A program made the position numbers and the translations under genes. Of a stretch of DNA of 64,000 nucleotides, positions 43,165 through 51,609 are shown in pieces; the stretch's first letter is position 1, and every line of letters starts with the position of its first letter. This DNA is from Streptomyces tropicalis (GTDB lineage: Bacteria; Actinomycetota; Actinomycetes; Streptomycetales; Streptomycetaceae). The stretch covers positions 248,001 to 312,000 of the forward strand of contig NZ_JARJBB010000001.1 in the NCBI RefSeq assembly GCF_029269835.1, read 5' to 3'. The notes beneath the pieces are model-generated. The model saw only the letters and a program-made list of their open reading frames with translations. It had not been told where the DNA came from and ran no database searches.

Positions 43165-44595
43165 TCAGGCCACTTTCCCGGCAGGCCGGGGCAGCCACAG
43201 CAGCATCACGACCGCGCCGCCGAGGAGCACCACCGAGGCGGTCCGGAAGGCCAGGGCGTAGCCGTCCGTCAGGCCCTCCGGCGTGGTCCGGCCCGCGGTG
43301 CGGGCCGCCGCCAGGGTGGACATGGCCGCGAGGCCGAGCGAACCGCCCATCGTGCGGGAGGTGTTGACGAGCCCGGAGACCAGGCCCGCGTCGCCCGGTG
43401 CGGCGCCGGACGTGGCCAGCGCGGCGAGCGGGGTGGCCGCGAGTCCCGCGCCCAGCATCATGAGGATGCCGGGCAGCATGATGCCCGTCAGGTACGCGCC
43501 GTCCGCGCGCATCGTGGACTGCCAGGCGAACCCGGCGGCCGCCAGCAGCGTCCCCACCACGGCGACGGTGCGCGGCCCGGCCACCGGCATGAGCCGCGGG
43601 GCGAGCTTGGAGCCGAGGACGACGGCGAGGGAGCTGGGGACGAGGGCGAGCCCGGCCTGGACCGGGGTGTAGCCGAGGACGTTCTGCGCGTACAGGGTCA
43701 TGAAGAACCACATGCAGAACATCGCGGAACCGCTGAGGAACATCGCCGCGTTCGCCGAGGCCACCGAGCGGACCCGCAGCAGTGCGAGCGGCATCAGCGG
43801 GGCGGCGGTGCGGGCCTCGGCGACGAGGAACAGGACGAGCAGGGCGAGTCCGGCGAGCAGCGGCACCAGCGTCGCGGCGGCCGTCCACCCCTCGGCCTCG
43901 GTCTGCGAGATCCCGTAGGCGAACACGGCCAGTCCTGCGGTCACCAGCAGCGCACCGGGCAGGTCGAGCCGGCGGCCGCCCCCGGCCCGGCTCTCCCGCA
44001 GCCACCGCGCGGCGCCGGCCAGCACCAGCGCGCCGACCGGCACGTTGACGAGCAGCACCCAGCGCCACGACAGCCCCTGCACCAGCACCCCGCCGACGAG
44101 GCCGCCGGCCGCGCCGCCGCCCGCTCCGACGGCGGTCCAGGTCGCGATGGCCCGCGCCCGTGCGGCCCCCTCGGGCACGGCAGCGGTCAGCAGAGTGAGC
44201 GTCGAGGGCGCGAGCACCGCCGCGCCGAGCCCCTGCACGGCCCGTGCGGCAAGCAGCTGCCAGCCGTGCTGTGCGAGTCCGCCGCCGAGCGAGGCCAGGG
44301 TGAACAGGCCGAGCCCGACGAGGAACATCCGCTTGCGCCCGTAGAGGTCCCCGGCCCGCCCGCCGAGCAGCATGAACCCGGCGAAGGCGATCGCGTAGGC
44401 GTTCACCACCCACTGCAGGCCCGGCGCGCCGAGCCCGAGGCCGGTGCGCAGGGAGGGCAGTGCGACGTTGACGACGGAGACGTCGAGGACGACGAGGAAC
44501 TGCCCGGCGCAGGCGAGCGCGACCACCAGCCAGGTCGGCGGTGCGCTGCGGCGGGATATCGGGGTGACGGCGGGCGCTTCGAGCATGGGCGCCAT
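43165..44595 (-). CDS. EmrB/QacA-type MFS drug efflux transporter (DHA2)
   Basis: A 476-residue proton-driven exporter. It has the motif C-like start LVVLDVSVVNVALPSL near residue 35, the motif A loop GGRAGDLYGRKRMFLVG near 78 and a fifth helix TWTAVGAGGGAAGGLVGG. About fourteen hydrophobic segments are visible. The start is uncertain: ATG 44595 or ATG 44586, neither with a good ribosome site. It converges on the response regulator gene. No adjacent regulator, so control is unclear. Confidence 0.9.
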   Translation of the reverse strand: MAPMLEAPAVTPISRRSAPPTWLVVALACAGQFLVVLDVSVVNVALPSLRTGLGLGAPGLQWVVNAYAIAFAGFMLLGGRAGDLYGRKRMFLVGLGLFTLASLGGGLAQHGWQLLAARAVQGLGAAVLAPSTLTLLTAAVPEGAARARAIATWTAVGAGGGAAGGLVGGVLVQGLSWRWVLLVNVPVGALVLAGAARWLRESRAGGGRRLDLPGALLVTAGLAVFAYGISQTEAEGWTAAATLVPLLAGLALLVLFLVAEARTAAPLMPLALLRVRSVASANAAMFLSGSAMFCMWFFMTLYAQNVLGYTPVQAGLALVPSSLAVVLGSKLAPRLMPVAGPRTVAVVGTLLAAAGFAWQSTMRADGAYLTGIMLPGILMMLGAGLAATPLAALATSGAAPGDAGLVSGLVNTSRTMGGSLGLAAMSTLAAARTAGRTTPEGLTDGYALAFRTASVVLLGGAVVMLLWLPRPAGKVA

Positions 44596-44660
44596 GCTCT
44601 CAACGCGCCCGCACCCGCCGCATCGGCTTTTCGCACCGCCCCGCCTCGGTCCTGGGGCCT

Positions 44661-44738
44661 AGGGCGTGTCCGCAAAGTCCCGTATGCGTCGCGACGCCCG
44701 CCCTGCGGGCGAACGACGCGACCTTGCGGACACGCCCT
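44661..44738. mobile_element. 78-bp MITE-like nested palindrome
   Basis: Perfect 15-bp terminal inverted repeats, AGGGCGTGTCCGCAA (44661-44675) and its complement (44724-44738). They enclose two inner stems: GCGTCG/CGACGC (44686-44691, 44714-44719) and a hairpin GCCCGC-CCT-GCGGGC. Clear target duplications were not seen. It is too short to code. The ends look like insertion-sequence termini, so a miniature transposable element or solo IS remnant is likely. The rest of the 305-bp gap 44596-44900 holds the promoter of the downstream MFS gene (A/T-rich at 44770-44835) and nothing else that I recognise. Confidence 0.6.
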
Positions 44739-44900
44739 GGGGCGGACCCCTGACGGCCGGTCGGTCGTCACGGAACGGTCAAGAAATCGTTAGGACGCCG
44801 AAGCATCGGAATAGTTGCCCGGGCGTACGGGGTTTACCCGGGGCTTGTCCCGCACGGATGACCGCCCACCCCCTCTCCAACGGCCCGGAGGCCTGCCCAC

Positions 44901-46640
44901 ATGACACTCACGACAACCAGCCGGCCCACCCGGAGCGCGAGCGGGGCCGTCGTCCCGGTGCTCGCCTTCGCGGGCATCGTTGTCGCGGTGATGCAGACCC
45001 TGCTCGTCCCGGTCATCAAGGACCTGCCGCAGCTGCTGGACACCGCGCCCAGCAACGCGACCTGGGTGCTGACCTCGACCCTGCTCTCGGGCGCGGTGGC
45101 CACGCCGATCATGGGCCGCCTCGGCGACCTGAACGGCAAGCGCCGCATGCTGATCACCAGCCTCGCGGTGATGGTGGTGGGCGCGCTGGTCAGCGCCTTC
45201 ACCAGCGCCCTGATACCCATGATCGTCGGACGCACGCTCCAGGGCTTCGCCATGGGCGCCATCCCGCTCGGCATCGGCCTGATGCGGGACATGCTGCCCC
45301 GCGAGCGGCTCGGGTCGGCCATGGCGCTGATGAGCTCCTCGATCGGCGTCGGCGGCGGCCTCGCGCTGCCCTCCGCGGCCCTGGTCGCGCAACACACGAA
45401 CTGGCACGCCCTCTTCTACGGCGCCGCCGGCCTCGGCGTGCTCGCCATCGTCCTCACCCTCCTCGTCGTCCCCGAGTCGCCGATGCGCGCCCGGGGCTCC
45501 TTCGACCTGCCGGGCGCGCTCGGCCTGTCCGCGGGTCTGGTGCTGCTCCTGCTGCCCGTCACGAAGGGCAGCGACTGGGGCTGGTCCTCGGGCACCACGC
45601 TCGGCCTGTTCGCGGCCGCCGTCGTGGTGCTGCTGCTGTGGGGCCTGATGGAGCTGCGCGTCGCGGCCCCGCTGGTCGACCTGCGCACCACCGCCCGCCG
45701 CGAGGTGCTGCTGACCAACCTCGCCTCGATCATGGTCGGGGTCAGCTTCTACGTCGTCTCGCTGGTCCTGCCCCAGCTGCTCCAGCTGCCCAGCGCGACC
45801 GGGTACGGCCTCGGGCAGTCGATGGTCGTCGCGGGCCTGTGCGTGGCTCCGCTGGGCCTGACGATGATGTTCATCGCGCCGGTGTACGCCCGCCTGTCCG
45901 CCCGCTACGGCCCGAAGGTCACGCTGATCACCGGCCTGCTGATCATCGCGATCGGCTACGGCGGCGGCCTCGGCCTGATGGACGCCGCCTGGCAGACGGT
46001 GGTCACCTCGGTGGTCCTCGGCGCCGGCATCGGCCTGGCCTACTCCTCCCTGCCCGCCCTGATCGTCGGCGCGGTCCCGGCCTCCGAGACGGGCGCCGCC
46101 AACGGCCTCAACACCCTGATGCGGTCCATCGGCACCTCGGTGTCGAGCGCCGTGATCGGCATGGTGCTCGCCAACACCGCGCACCACGCCGGCGGGCGCG
46201 CGATCCCGACCATGCACGGCTTCCGGGTCTCCTTCCTGATCGCGACGGCCGCGGTCGCCGTCGGCCTGCTGCTGGCCCTGTGCCTGCCCGGCCGCAGCCG
46301 CAGCACGGTGCCGCAGCTGCGGGCGAGCAGCGAGGAGGACGCCAACCTGGTGCGTGCCGAGGAGGTGCTGCGGGGCTTCCGCGGCCGGATCCTGGACGCC
46401 GGCTGCTCCCCCGTCGCCCGCGCCAAGGTCACGCTGATCGACCGCCGCGGGCGCCAGGCGGGCGCCGCCCTGTCCGCCGAGGACGGCCGCTACGCGCTGA
46501 CCGTGCCCGCCGAGGGCCCGTACGTCCTGGCGGCCCGCGCCGCCGGACACGGCCCGCACGCGCTGTCCGCGACCCACGCCGGCGACGACCGCGCGGTCGA
46601 CCTGGACCTGGCGCTGCCCGGCGAGACGGTCACCGCCTGA
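44901..46640 (+). CDS. DHA2-type MFS transporter with C-terminal carboxypeptidase-regulatory-like domain
   Basis: A 579-residue exporter. Residues 15-475 form an EmrB-like transporter with about fourteen segments, motif A GRLGDLNGKRRML near residue 73 and LIPMIVGRTLQGFAMGAIP following. After LCLPGRSRSTVPQLRAS the protein continues with an ~85-residue soluble beta-domain (FRGRILDAGCSPVARAKVTLID ... AEDGRYALTVPAEGPYVLAARAAGH). That has the pattern of a CnaB/carboxypeptidase regulatory-like fold. The tail should be cytoplasmic if both termini are inside. The substrate is unknown. Confidence 0.88.
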   Translation: MTLTTTSRPTRSASGAVVPVLAFAGIVVAVMQTLLVPVIKDLPQLLDTAPSNATWVLTSTLLSGAVATPIMGRLGDLNGKRRMLITSLAVMVVGALVSAFTSALIPMIVGRTLQGFAMGAIPLGIGLMRDMLPRERLGSAMALMSSSIGVGGGLALPSAALVAQHTNWHALFYGAAGLGVLAIVLTLLVVPESPMRARGSFDLPGALGLSAGLVLLLLPVTKGSDWGWSSGTTLGLFAAAVVVLLLWGLMELRVAAPLVDLRTTARREVLLTNLASIMVGVSFYVVSLVLPQLLQLPSATGYGLGQSMVVAGLCVAPLGLTMMFIAPVYARLSARYGPKVTLITGLLIIAIGYGGGLGLMDAAWQTVVTSVVLGAGIGLAYSSLPALIVGAVPASETGAANGLNTLMRSIGTSVSSAVIGMVLANTAHHAGGRAIPTMHGFRVSFLIATAAVAVGLLLALCLPGRSRSTVPQLRASSEEDANLVRAEEVLRGFRGRILDAGCSPVARAKVTLIDRRGRQAGAALSAEDGRYALTVPAEGPYVLAARAAGHGPHALSATHAGDDRAVDLDLALPGETVTA

Positions 46641-46746
46641 CCGTCGCCCCGCGCCGTGGCGCACCCCACCCGCACCCTCCGTCGCCCCGCCGGCGGGGGG
46701 TGCGGCAGCATGGGGCCGAGACGTCCGTACGACCGGAAGGACCCCC

Positions 46747-47448
46747 ATGCCCGCGGCACCCGCCTCCGATCCCGCGACCGCGTTCGAGCCGGTGGCACCC
46801 CCCGCCGGGATCCTGGCCGCGTTCGAGGCCGCGAAGGGCTTCATGCCAGTGGACGAGGGCCTCGCCCTGTACGGCGCGGCCGCGGCGGCCGGGCGGCTCG
46901 GGCTGCCGCTGCTGGAGGTCGGCACCTACTGCGGGCGCTCGACGGTCCTGCTGGCCGAGGCGGCCCGACGGGCCGGGGTCACCGCGCTCACCGTGGACCA
47001 CCACCGCGGCAGCGAGGAGCAGCAGCCGGGCTGGGACTACCACGACCCGGACACGGTCGATCCGGAGATCGGCCTGATGGACACGCTGCCCGCCTTCCGG
47101 CGCACGCTGCACCGGGCCGGCCTGGAGGAGCACGTGGTGGCGCTCGTCGGCCGCTCGCCCCAGATCGCCGCGCTGTGGAACACCCCGCTCGGCCTGGTCT
47201 TCGTCGACGGCGGCCACACCGACGAGCACGCGGGCGCCGACTACGCGGGCTGGGCACCCCACGTCGCCGAGGGCGGCCTGCTGGTCATCCACGACGTCTT
47301 CCCCGACCCGGAGGACGAGTTCACCGGGCAGGCCCCGTACCGCGTGTACCTGCGGGCCCTGGAGTCCGGCGAGTTCACCGAGGTCTCGGTGACCGGCTCT
47401 CTGCGCGTCCTGCGGCGAACCGGCGCGTCGGCCGGGGCCCGCGGTTAG
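46747..47448 (+). CDS. Class I SAM-dependent methyltransferase
   Basis: A 233-residue soluble methyltransferase. SAM motif I is LLEVGTYCGRSTVLLAEAA near residue 55. The family-specific WDYHDPDTVDPEIGLMDTLP follows, and LVFVDGGHTDEHAGADYAGW near 155 carries an Asp-His pair as in the Methyltransf_24 group (cephalosporin hydroxylase-like). The acceptor is unknown. GGAAGGA precedes the ATG. The amidase gene begins 10 bp downstream with its own promoter-like element. Confidence 0.85.
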   Translation: MPAAPASDPATAFEPVAPPAGILAAFEAAKGFMPVDEGLALYGAAAAAGRLGLPLLEVGTYCGRSTVLLAEAARRAGVTALTVDHHRGSEEQQPGWDYHDPDTVDPEIGLMDTLPAFRRTLHRAGLEEHVVALVGRSPQIAALWNTPLGLVFVDGGHTDEHAGADYAGWAPHVAEGGLLVIHDVFPDPEDEFTGQAPYRVYLRALESGEFTEVSVTGSLRVLRRTGASAGARG

Positions 47449-47458
47449 GGTCGCTGAC
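47446..47458 (+). promoter_or_regulatory. Leaderless promoter element of the amidase gene
   Basis: TAGGGT (47446-47451), seven bases, then the GTG start at 47459. It overlaps the stop codon of the methyltransferase. Confidence 0.45.
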
Positions 47459-48451
47459 GTGTCCTACACAGGCCCCGACTTCGATCCCCACGAGCCGCGC
47501 CGGCCCCGGCGCGTCCCGCTGGCCGTCGCGCTCGCCGCGCTGGTGGCCGGCGGACTGCTGGGCTGGCTGCTGTACGAGGTCACCGGCGACTCCGGCGCCG
47601 TGGGCCGACCGGACGCGGCGGGCGCCGTCTCCGGCACCGCGCCGGGCTCCGCCTCCCGTCCGCCGTCCTCCTCCACGGCACCGTCCGCGACGGCGTCGCC
47701 GTCCGCGTCGCACGGGGCGGGCGGCGGCGACGGCAAGCCGGGCGGGGTGTCCGGCGGTTCCGGCGGCACGGGCCCCCTGGCGGGCAGGGTCGTCCTCGTC
47801 GACCCGGGCCACAACCAGGGCAACTTCCGGCACACCGGCGAGATCGGCCGCCCGGTGGACATCGGCACCAACCGCAAGGAGTGCGACACCACCGGCACGT
47901 CCACCGACGCGGGGTACACCGAGGCACGGTTCACCCTGGACCTGGCGCACCGGCTGCGCGCGCTGCTGGAGGCGCAGGGGGCCACGGTGCGGATGACCCG
48001 CGACGGGGACTCCCCAGCGTGGGGCCCGTGCGTCGACGAGCGCGCCCGGATCGGCAACGACGCGCACGCCGACGCGGCCATCTCCCTGCACGCCGACGGC
48101 GCCGCCGCCGGCGACCGCGGCTTCCACGTGATCCTGCCCGGCACCGTGCACGCGGGCGGCGCCGACACCCGGGGCATCGTGGGGCCCTCGCGCGAGCTCG
48201 GCGAACGGGTGGCGGGCTCCTTCGTGCGCGTCACGGGCGACGCGCCCTCCAACTACCTCGGCGGCGGTACCGGACTCGTCACGCGCACGGACCTGGGCGG
48301 TCTCAATCTGTCAACGGTTCCGAAGGTGTTCATCGAGTGCGGCAACATGCGCGACAGCAAGGACGCGGCGCAGCTGACCAGCGGGGCCTGGCGGCAGAAG
48401 GCGGCACAGGGGATCTCCGAGGGAATCGTGAGTTTCCTGCGCGGGTCGTGA
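47459..48451 (+). CDS. N-acetylmuramoyl-L-alanine amidase (Amidase_3) with membrane anchor
   Basis: A zinc amidase of 330 residues that cleaves the bond between MurNAc and the stem peptide. A short cytoplasmic start and one membrane helix (VPLAVALAALVAGGLLGWLLY, near 20-40) anchor it. A Ser/Pro/Gly-rich wall-spanning linker runs to about 105. Zinc ligands are the His in VLVDPGHNQGN near 115, a Glu in YTEARFTLDLA near 160 and the His in AISLHADG near 207; the catalytic Glu is in FIECGNMRD near 290. Confidence 0.93.
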   Translation: MSYTGPDFDPHEPRRPRRVPLAVALAALVAGGLLGWLLYEVTGDSGAVGRPDAAGAVSGTAPGSASRPPSSSTAPSATASPSASHGAGGGDGKPGGVSGGSGGTGPLAGRVVLVDPGHNQGNFRHTGEIGRPVDIGTNRKECDTTGTSTDAGYTEARFTLDLAHRLRALLEAQGATVRMTRDGDSPAWGPCVDERARIGNDAHADAAISLHADGAAAGDRGFHVILPGTVHAGGADTRGIVGPSRELGERVAGSFVRVTGDAPSNYLGGGTGLVTRTDLGGLNLSTVPKVFIECGNMRDSKDAAQLTSGAWRQKAAQGISEGIVSFLRGS

Positions 48452-48486
48452 CCGGCTCACGGTCCCGGCGGACACCCCGGCGGCAC

Positions 48487-48503
48487 GGACGATAGTGTCG
48501 TCC
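48487..48503. promoter_or_regulatory. Dyad over a promoter-like element
   Basis: GGACGA-TAGTG-TCGTCC, perfect 6-bp arms, with TAGTGT inside as a possible -10 box about 110 bp before the next gene. Confidence 0.35.
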
Positions 48504-48605
48504 CGACGATCAGGGGCCACCCCCGCGCTGCCACCGGGACCCAGGGGCGACCCGGTGCCAGCGACGCCCCCCACCGACGACGTGACGACCTGCGAAGGAC
48601 CTGAA

Positions 48606-49364
48606 GTGAATATCCGCTCCCTCACTCGAGGCGACGGCGTGGTGATCGGAGCAGCGGTGTTGCTGTTCATCGCGTCGTTCCTGGGCCTGGCGAGTTGCAG
48701 TGGCCCCTACTGCGGCTCCGTCCCGAACGCGTGGGACGACCTCGGACTCGGCCTCGGCGTCTACATGGCCGGGGTGATCGGCGCCGCGCTCGTCGTGACC
48801 GCCCGCGCGCTGCCCCAGCCCCGCAAGGTGGCGGGCCTGGACCTGGGCACGGTCGGCACGGTCCTGACCGTCTCCGCCGCCTGGGCGCTGCTGTGGACGC
48901 TGATCGACGTGAGCAGCGCCGGCGCCGGCCTGATCCTAGGTTTCATCGCCGCCCTCGTGCTCGCCGGTGCCGCCGTCGCGACCCCGCTGGTGCCCGCCCT
49001 GCAGGCCGCGCTGGTCCCGGCCCCCAAGCCGGCCGCGCCGCAGCCCTACGGTGCGCAGCCGCCCGGCGGTTACGGCTACCCGGGCGGCCAGCAGCCGTAC
49101 GGGGCGCAGCCGCAGCAGACGCAGCCGTTCGGCGGCCGGCCGCAGCCGGCGCCGCAGCAGGCCGCGCCCTTCTCGCCGTTCTGGTTCGCCGTCCCGGCGC
49201 CGCGCCCGCTGTTCGGTGAGGACAACGCGCCGACCCCGATCGCCGAACTCACCCCGGGTGTCTGGTACCTGGCCGTGGAGCAGCGCGGTCAGGGCCTGCT
49301 CACGGAGATGCAGGACGGCCGCCGCGGGGTGCTGCAGGACGCCTCCAACATCCAGCGCGGCTGA
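48606..49364 (+). CDS. Membrane protein with Pro/Gln-rich tail
   Basis: A 252-residue protein with four hydrophobic segments (about 14-32, 50-68, 80-100 and 105-130), then a cytoplasmic Pro/Gln/Gly-rich region with PYGAQP repeats, and a compact C-terminal part (TPIAELTPGVWYLAVEQRGQGLLTEMQDGRRGVL). Similar proteins occur throughout Streptomyces; the fold after the linker is not assigned. The GTG start follows GAAGGA. A perfect 14-bp terminator follows. Confidence 0.75.
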   Translation: MNIRSLTRGDGVVIGAAVLLFIASFLGLASCSGPYCGSVPNAWDDLGLGLGVYMAGVIGAALVVTARALPQPRKVAGLDLGTVGTVLTVSAAWALLWTLIDVSSAGAGLILGFIAALVLAGAAVATPLVPALQAALVPAPKPAAPQPYGAQPPGGYGYPGGQQPYGAQPQQTQPFGGRPQPAPQQAAPFSPFWFAVPAPRPLFGEDNAPTPIAELTPGVWYLAVEQRGQGLLTEMQDGRRGVLQDASNIQRG

Positions 49365-49391
49365 GGCAGGCCCCTCGACCGTCCGCGCCGT

Positions 49392-49423
49392 ACGGCCCCC
49401 CGCCCCCGAGGGCGGGGGGCCGT
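49392..49423 (+). terminator. Strong terminator
   Basis: Perfect 14-bp stem (49392-49405 with 49410-49423) and 4-nt loop, 28 bp after the stop of the membrane protein gene. Confidence 0.8.
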
Positions 49424-49509
49424 CGCCGTTCCGCGCGGGCGCCCGGCGGTCCCGGCGGGAGCCCGAACCGGCCAGGTTTCAAAAAGCGTTCGAGGGCCAG
49501 ACGGAAGGC

Positions 49510-49803
49510 ATGTCCCCCAGATATCGCAGCAGCTCCAACTCCGCGGGGACGGTCGTCGCGGTGGTCGCCGACATCATGGCCGTCATTCTCGGACTGTGGA
49601 TCCTCATGTACCTGCTGGACGCCAACCGGGCCAACGACCTGGTCCAGTTCGTCCACCGCGCGGCCGACTGGCTGGCCGGCTGGTCGCGTGACCTGTTCAC
49701 CTTCAACGAGGCCTGGGCACGGGTCGTGGCCGGCTACGGCCTCGCCGCGGTGGTGTACCTGTTCATCGGGCACTCCATCGCCCACCGCATGCAGCGGCAC
49801 TGA
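49510..49803 (+). CDS. Small membrane protein
   Basis: A 97-residue protein with two membrane segments, near 12-35 (TVVAVVADIMAVILGLWILMY) and 72-90 (VVAGYGLAAVVYLFIGHSI). The stretch between them is amphipathic and ends at DLFTFNEAWARV. GGAAGG precedes the ATG at 49510. Function unknown. It converges on the toroid-protein gene with 4 bp between. Confidence 0.75.
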   Translation: MSPRYRSSSNSAGTVVAVVADIMAVILGLWILMYLLDANRANDLVQFVHRAADWLAGWSRDLFTFNEAWARVVAGYGLAAVVYLFIGHSIAHRMQRH

Positions 49804-49807
49804 CGGT

Positions 49808-50878
49808 TCAGCCGCAGCAGTCCGGGTCCAGTCCCCTCGGCAGCCGGTCCCCGGCGAAGACGGTGCAGGTGGCCTCGTGGCCGCCGAGCGCGGCCACGGC
49901 GAGGAGCAGGGACCCGGCCGTCCAGGTGGTCAGTTCGCGGGGCCAGACGGCGTCGTCCTCGAAGACGTAGCCCGTCCAGTACAGGCCGCTCTCCGCATCG
50001 CGCAGGTGCTGGATGGACTGCAGCACCTCCAGCGCGCGGTCGGACTCGCCCACCGCCCACAGGGCGAGGGCGAGTTCGGCCGACTCGCCGCCGGTCACCC
50101 ACGGGTTGGGCACCACGCAGCGCACTCCGAGGCCGGGCACCACGAAGCGGTCCCAGTCGGCCTCGATGCGCTCCTTGGCCTCGGTGCCGGTGAGCGCTCC
50201 GCCGAGCACCGGGTAGTACCAGTCCATGGAGTAGCGGTCCTTGTCGAGGAACCGCTCCGGGTGCCGCCGGATCGCGTGCCGCAGTGCGCCGACGGCGAGC
50301 TCCCAGTCCGGCTGGGGTTCCTCGCGCTGCTCCGCGATCGCGAGGGCGCAGCACAGCGCGTGGTGCATGGAGGAGCAGCCGGTCAGCAGGGCGTCGGTGA
50401 CGGGGGTGCCGTCGGCCTCCCGCTTCCAGCCGATCTGGCCGCCGGGCTGCTGGAGCCGCAGCACGAACTCCACCGCGGCGAACACCACCGGCCACATGCG
50501 GTCCAGGAAGGTGTCGTCACCGGTGGCGAGGTAGTGGTGCCACACCCCGACCGCCGTGTAGGCGACGAAGTTGGTCTCCCGGGCGCGGTCGGTGACGTCG
50601 TCGTGGGCGCCGTCGGCGTAGGCCGCGTACCAGGATCCGTCGTCCTGCTGGTGCCGGGCCAGCCAGGCGTAGGCGCGCTCGGCGGCCTCGTGCTCGCCCG
50701 CGGCGTCCAGCGCCATGGCCGCCTCGACGTGGTCCCAGGGGTCGAGGTGGTGGCCGCGGAACCAGGGCACGGCCCCGTCCTCCCGCTGCACGGCGAGGAT
50801 GCCGCGGACGGTGGCGGCGGCCTGCTCCGCGGTGAGGACCCCGGGCAGGACCAGGTGTTCCGTGCGGGGCGTGGTCAC
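49808..50878 (-). CDS. Prenyltransferase/terpene-cyclase-like alpha-toroid protein
   Basis: A 356-residue soluble protein with repeated helical pairs and QW-like motifs (AVQREDGAVPWF near 30 and LARHQQDDGSWYAAYADG near 78), typical of the alpha6/alpha6 toroid of squalene/hopene cyclases. The DxDD cyclase motif is absent. It may bind or modify an isoprenoid or glycan rather than cyclise. The GTG start overlaps the stop of the methyltransferase by 4 bp. It is the last gene of a three-gene operon with a glycosyltransferase and a methyltransferase, divergent from the kstR-like gene. Confidence 0.82.
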   Translation of the reverse strand: MTTPRTEHLVLPGVLTAEQAAATVRGILAVQREDGAVPWFRGHHLDPWDHVEAAMALDAAGEHEAAERAYAWLARHQQDDGSWYAAYADGAHDDVTDRARETNFVAYTAVGVWHHYLATGDDTFLDRMWPVVFAAVEFVLRLQQPGGQIGWKREADGTPVTDALLTGCSSMHHALCCALAIAEQREEPQPDWELAVGALRHAIRRHPERFLDKDRYSMDWYYPVLGGALTGTEAKERIEADWDRFVVPGLGVRCVVPNPWVTGGESAELALALWAVGESDRALEVLQSIQHLRDAESGLYWTGYVFEDDAVWPRELTTWTAGSLLLAVAALGGHEATCTVFAGDRLPRGLDPDCCG

Positions 50879-51609
50879 CGGGCGGCCGTCCGGGGAAGGT
50901 GCGGCTTGGTCGCGTAGGCCACGAAGCTCTTGCCGATCAGCGGGTTCAGCGCCTGCTCGGCGACCCGGGTGGCCAGCGGCTTCTTCATGATGTCCCAGAC
51001 CAGCAGCTTGTGGTACGCCCGCACCGGGAGCGCCTGGTCGTTGTCGACGCCGAAGGCGCACTTCAGCCACCAGTACGGCGAGTGCAGCGCGTGCGCGTGG
51101 TGGGTGCCGTACGGCTTCAGGCCCGCCTCCCGCATCCGGCCGAGGAGTTCCTCCGCCTTGTAGATGCGGATGTGGCCGCCCTCGACCTCGTGGTAGGCGT
51201 CGGACAGCGCCCAGCAGACCTTCTCGGGGCCGTAGCGCGGGACGGTGACGGCGATGCGTCCGCCGGGCTTGAGCACCCGCACCATCTCGGCGAGGACGCC
51301 CTTGTCGTCGGGGATGTGCTCCATCACCTCGGAGATGATGACGACGTCGAAGGACTCGTCCGGGAACGGCAGGGCCAGCGCGTCGCCCTCCATCGCGGTG
51401 GCGGTGGCGCCCGCCGGGGCCTCACCGGCCTCCTTCATCGCGGCGAACCACTTGGCGACCTCGCGGATCTCCTCGCCGTTCTGGTCGAGGGCCACGACCT
51501 GGGCTCCGCGCCGGTAGCACTCGAACGCGTGCCGGCCGGCTCCGCAGCCGAGGTCCAGGACACGGTCGCCCGGGGCGAGCGGGAACCGGGAGAAGTCGAC
51601 GGTCAGCAC
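50875..51609 (-). CDS. Class I SAM-dependent methyltransferase
   Basis: A 244-residue UbiE/Methyltransf_11-type enzyme: motif I RVLDLGCGAGRHAFE near residue 16, Asp in VVALDQNGEEI, motif II-III LPFPDESFDVVIISEVMEHI and VLKPGGRIAV. A lid region AYHEVEGGHIRIYKAEELL follows. The GTG start overlaps the glycosyltransferase stop by 7 bp. The acceptor is probably the product of, or a lipid handled by, the adjoining glycosyltransferase. The role is inferred from operon position only. Confidence 0.88.
   Translation of the reverse strand: MLTVDFSRFPLAPGDRVLDLGCGAGRHAFECYRRGAQVVALDQNGEEIREVAKWFAAMKEAGEAPAGATATAMEGDALALPFPDESFDVVIISEVMEHIPDDKGVLAEMVRVLKPGGRIAVTVPRYGPEKVCWALSDAYHEVEGGHIRIYKAEELLGRMREAGLKPYGTHHAHALHSPYWWLKCAFGVDNDQALPVRAYHKLLVWDIMKKPLATRVAEQALNPLIGKSFVAYATKPHLPRTAAR

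Noticed and set aside
49808..50878. Squalene-hopene cyclase
   Set aside because: The fold pattern fits, but the DxDD catalytic motif and the full ~600-residue length are missing.
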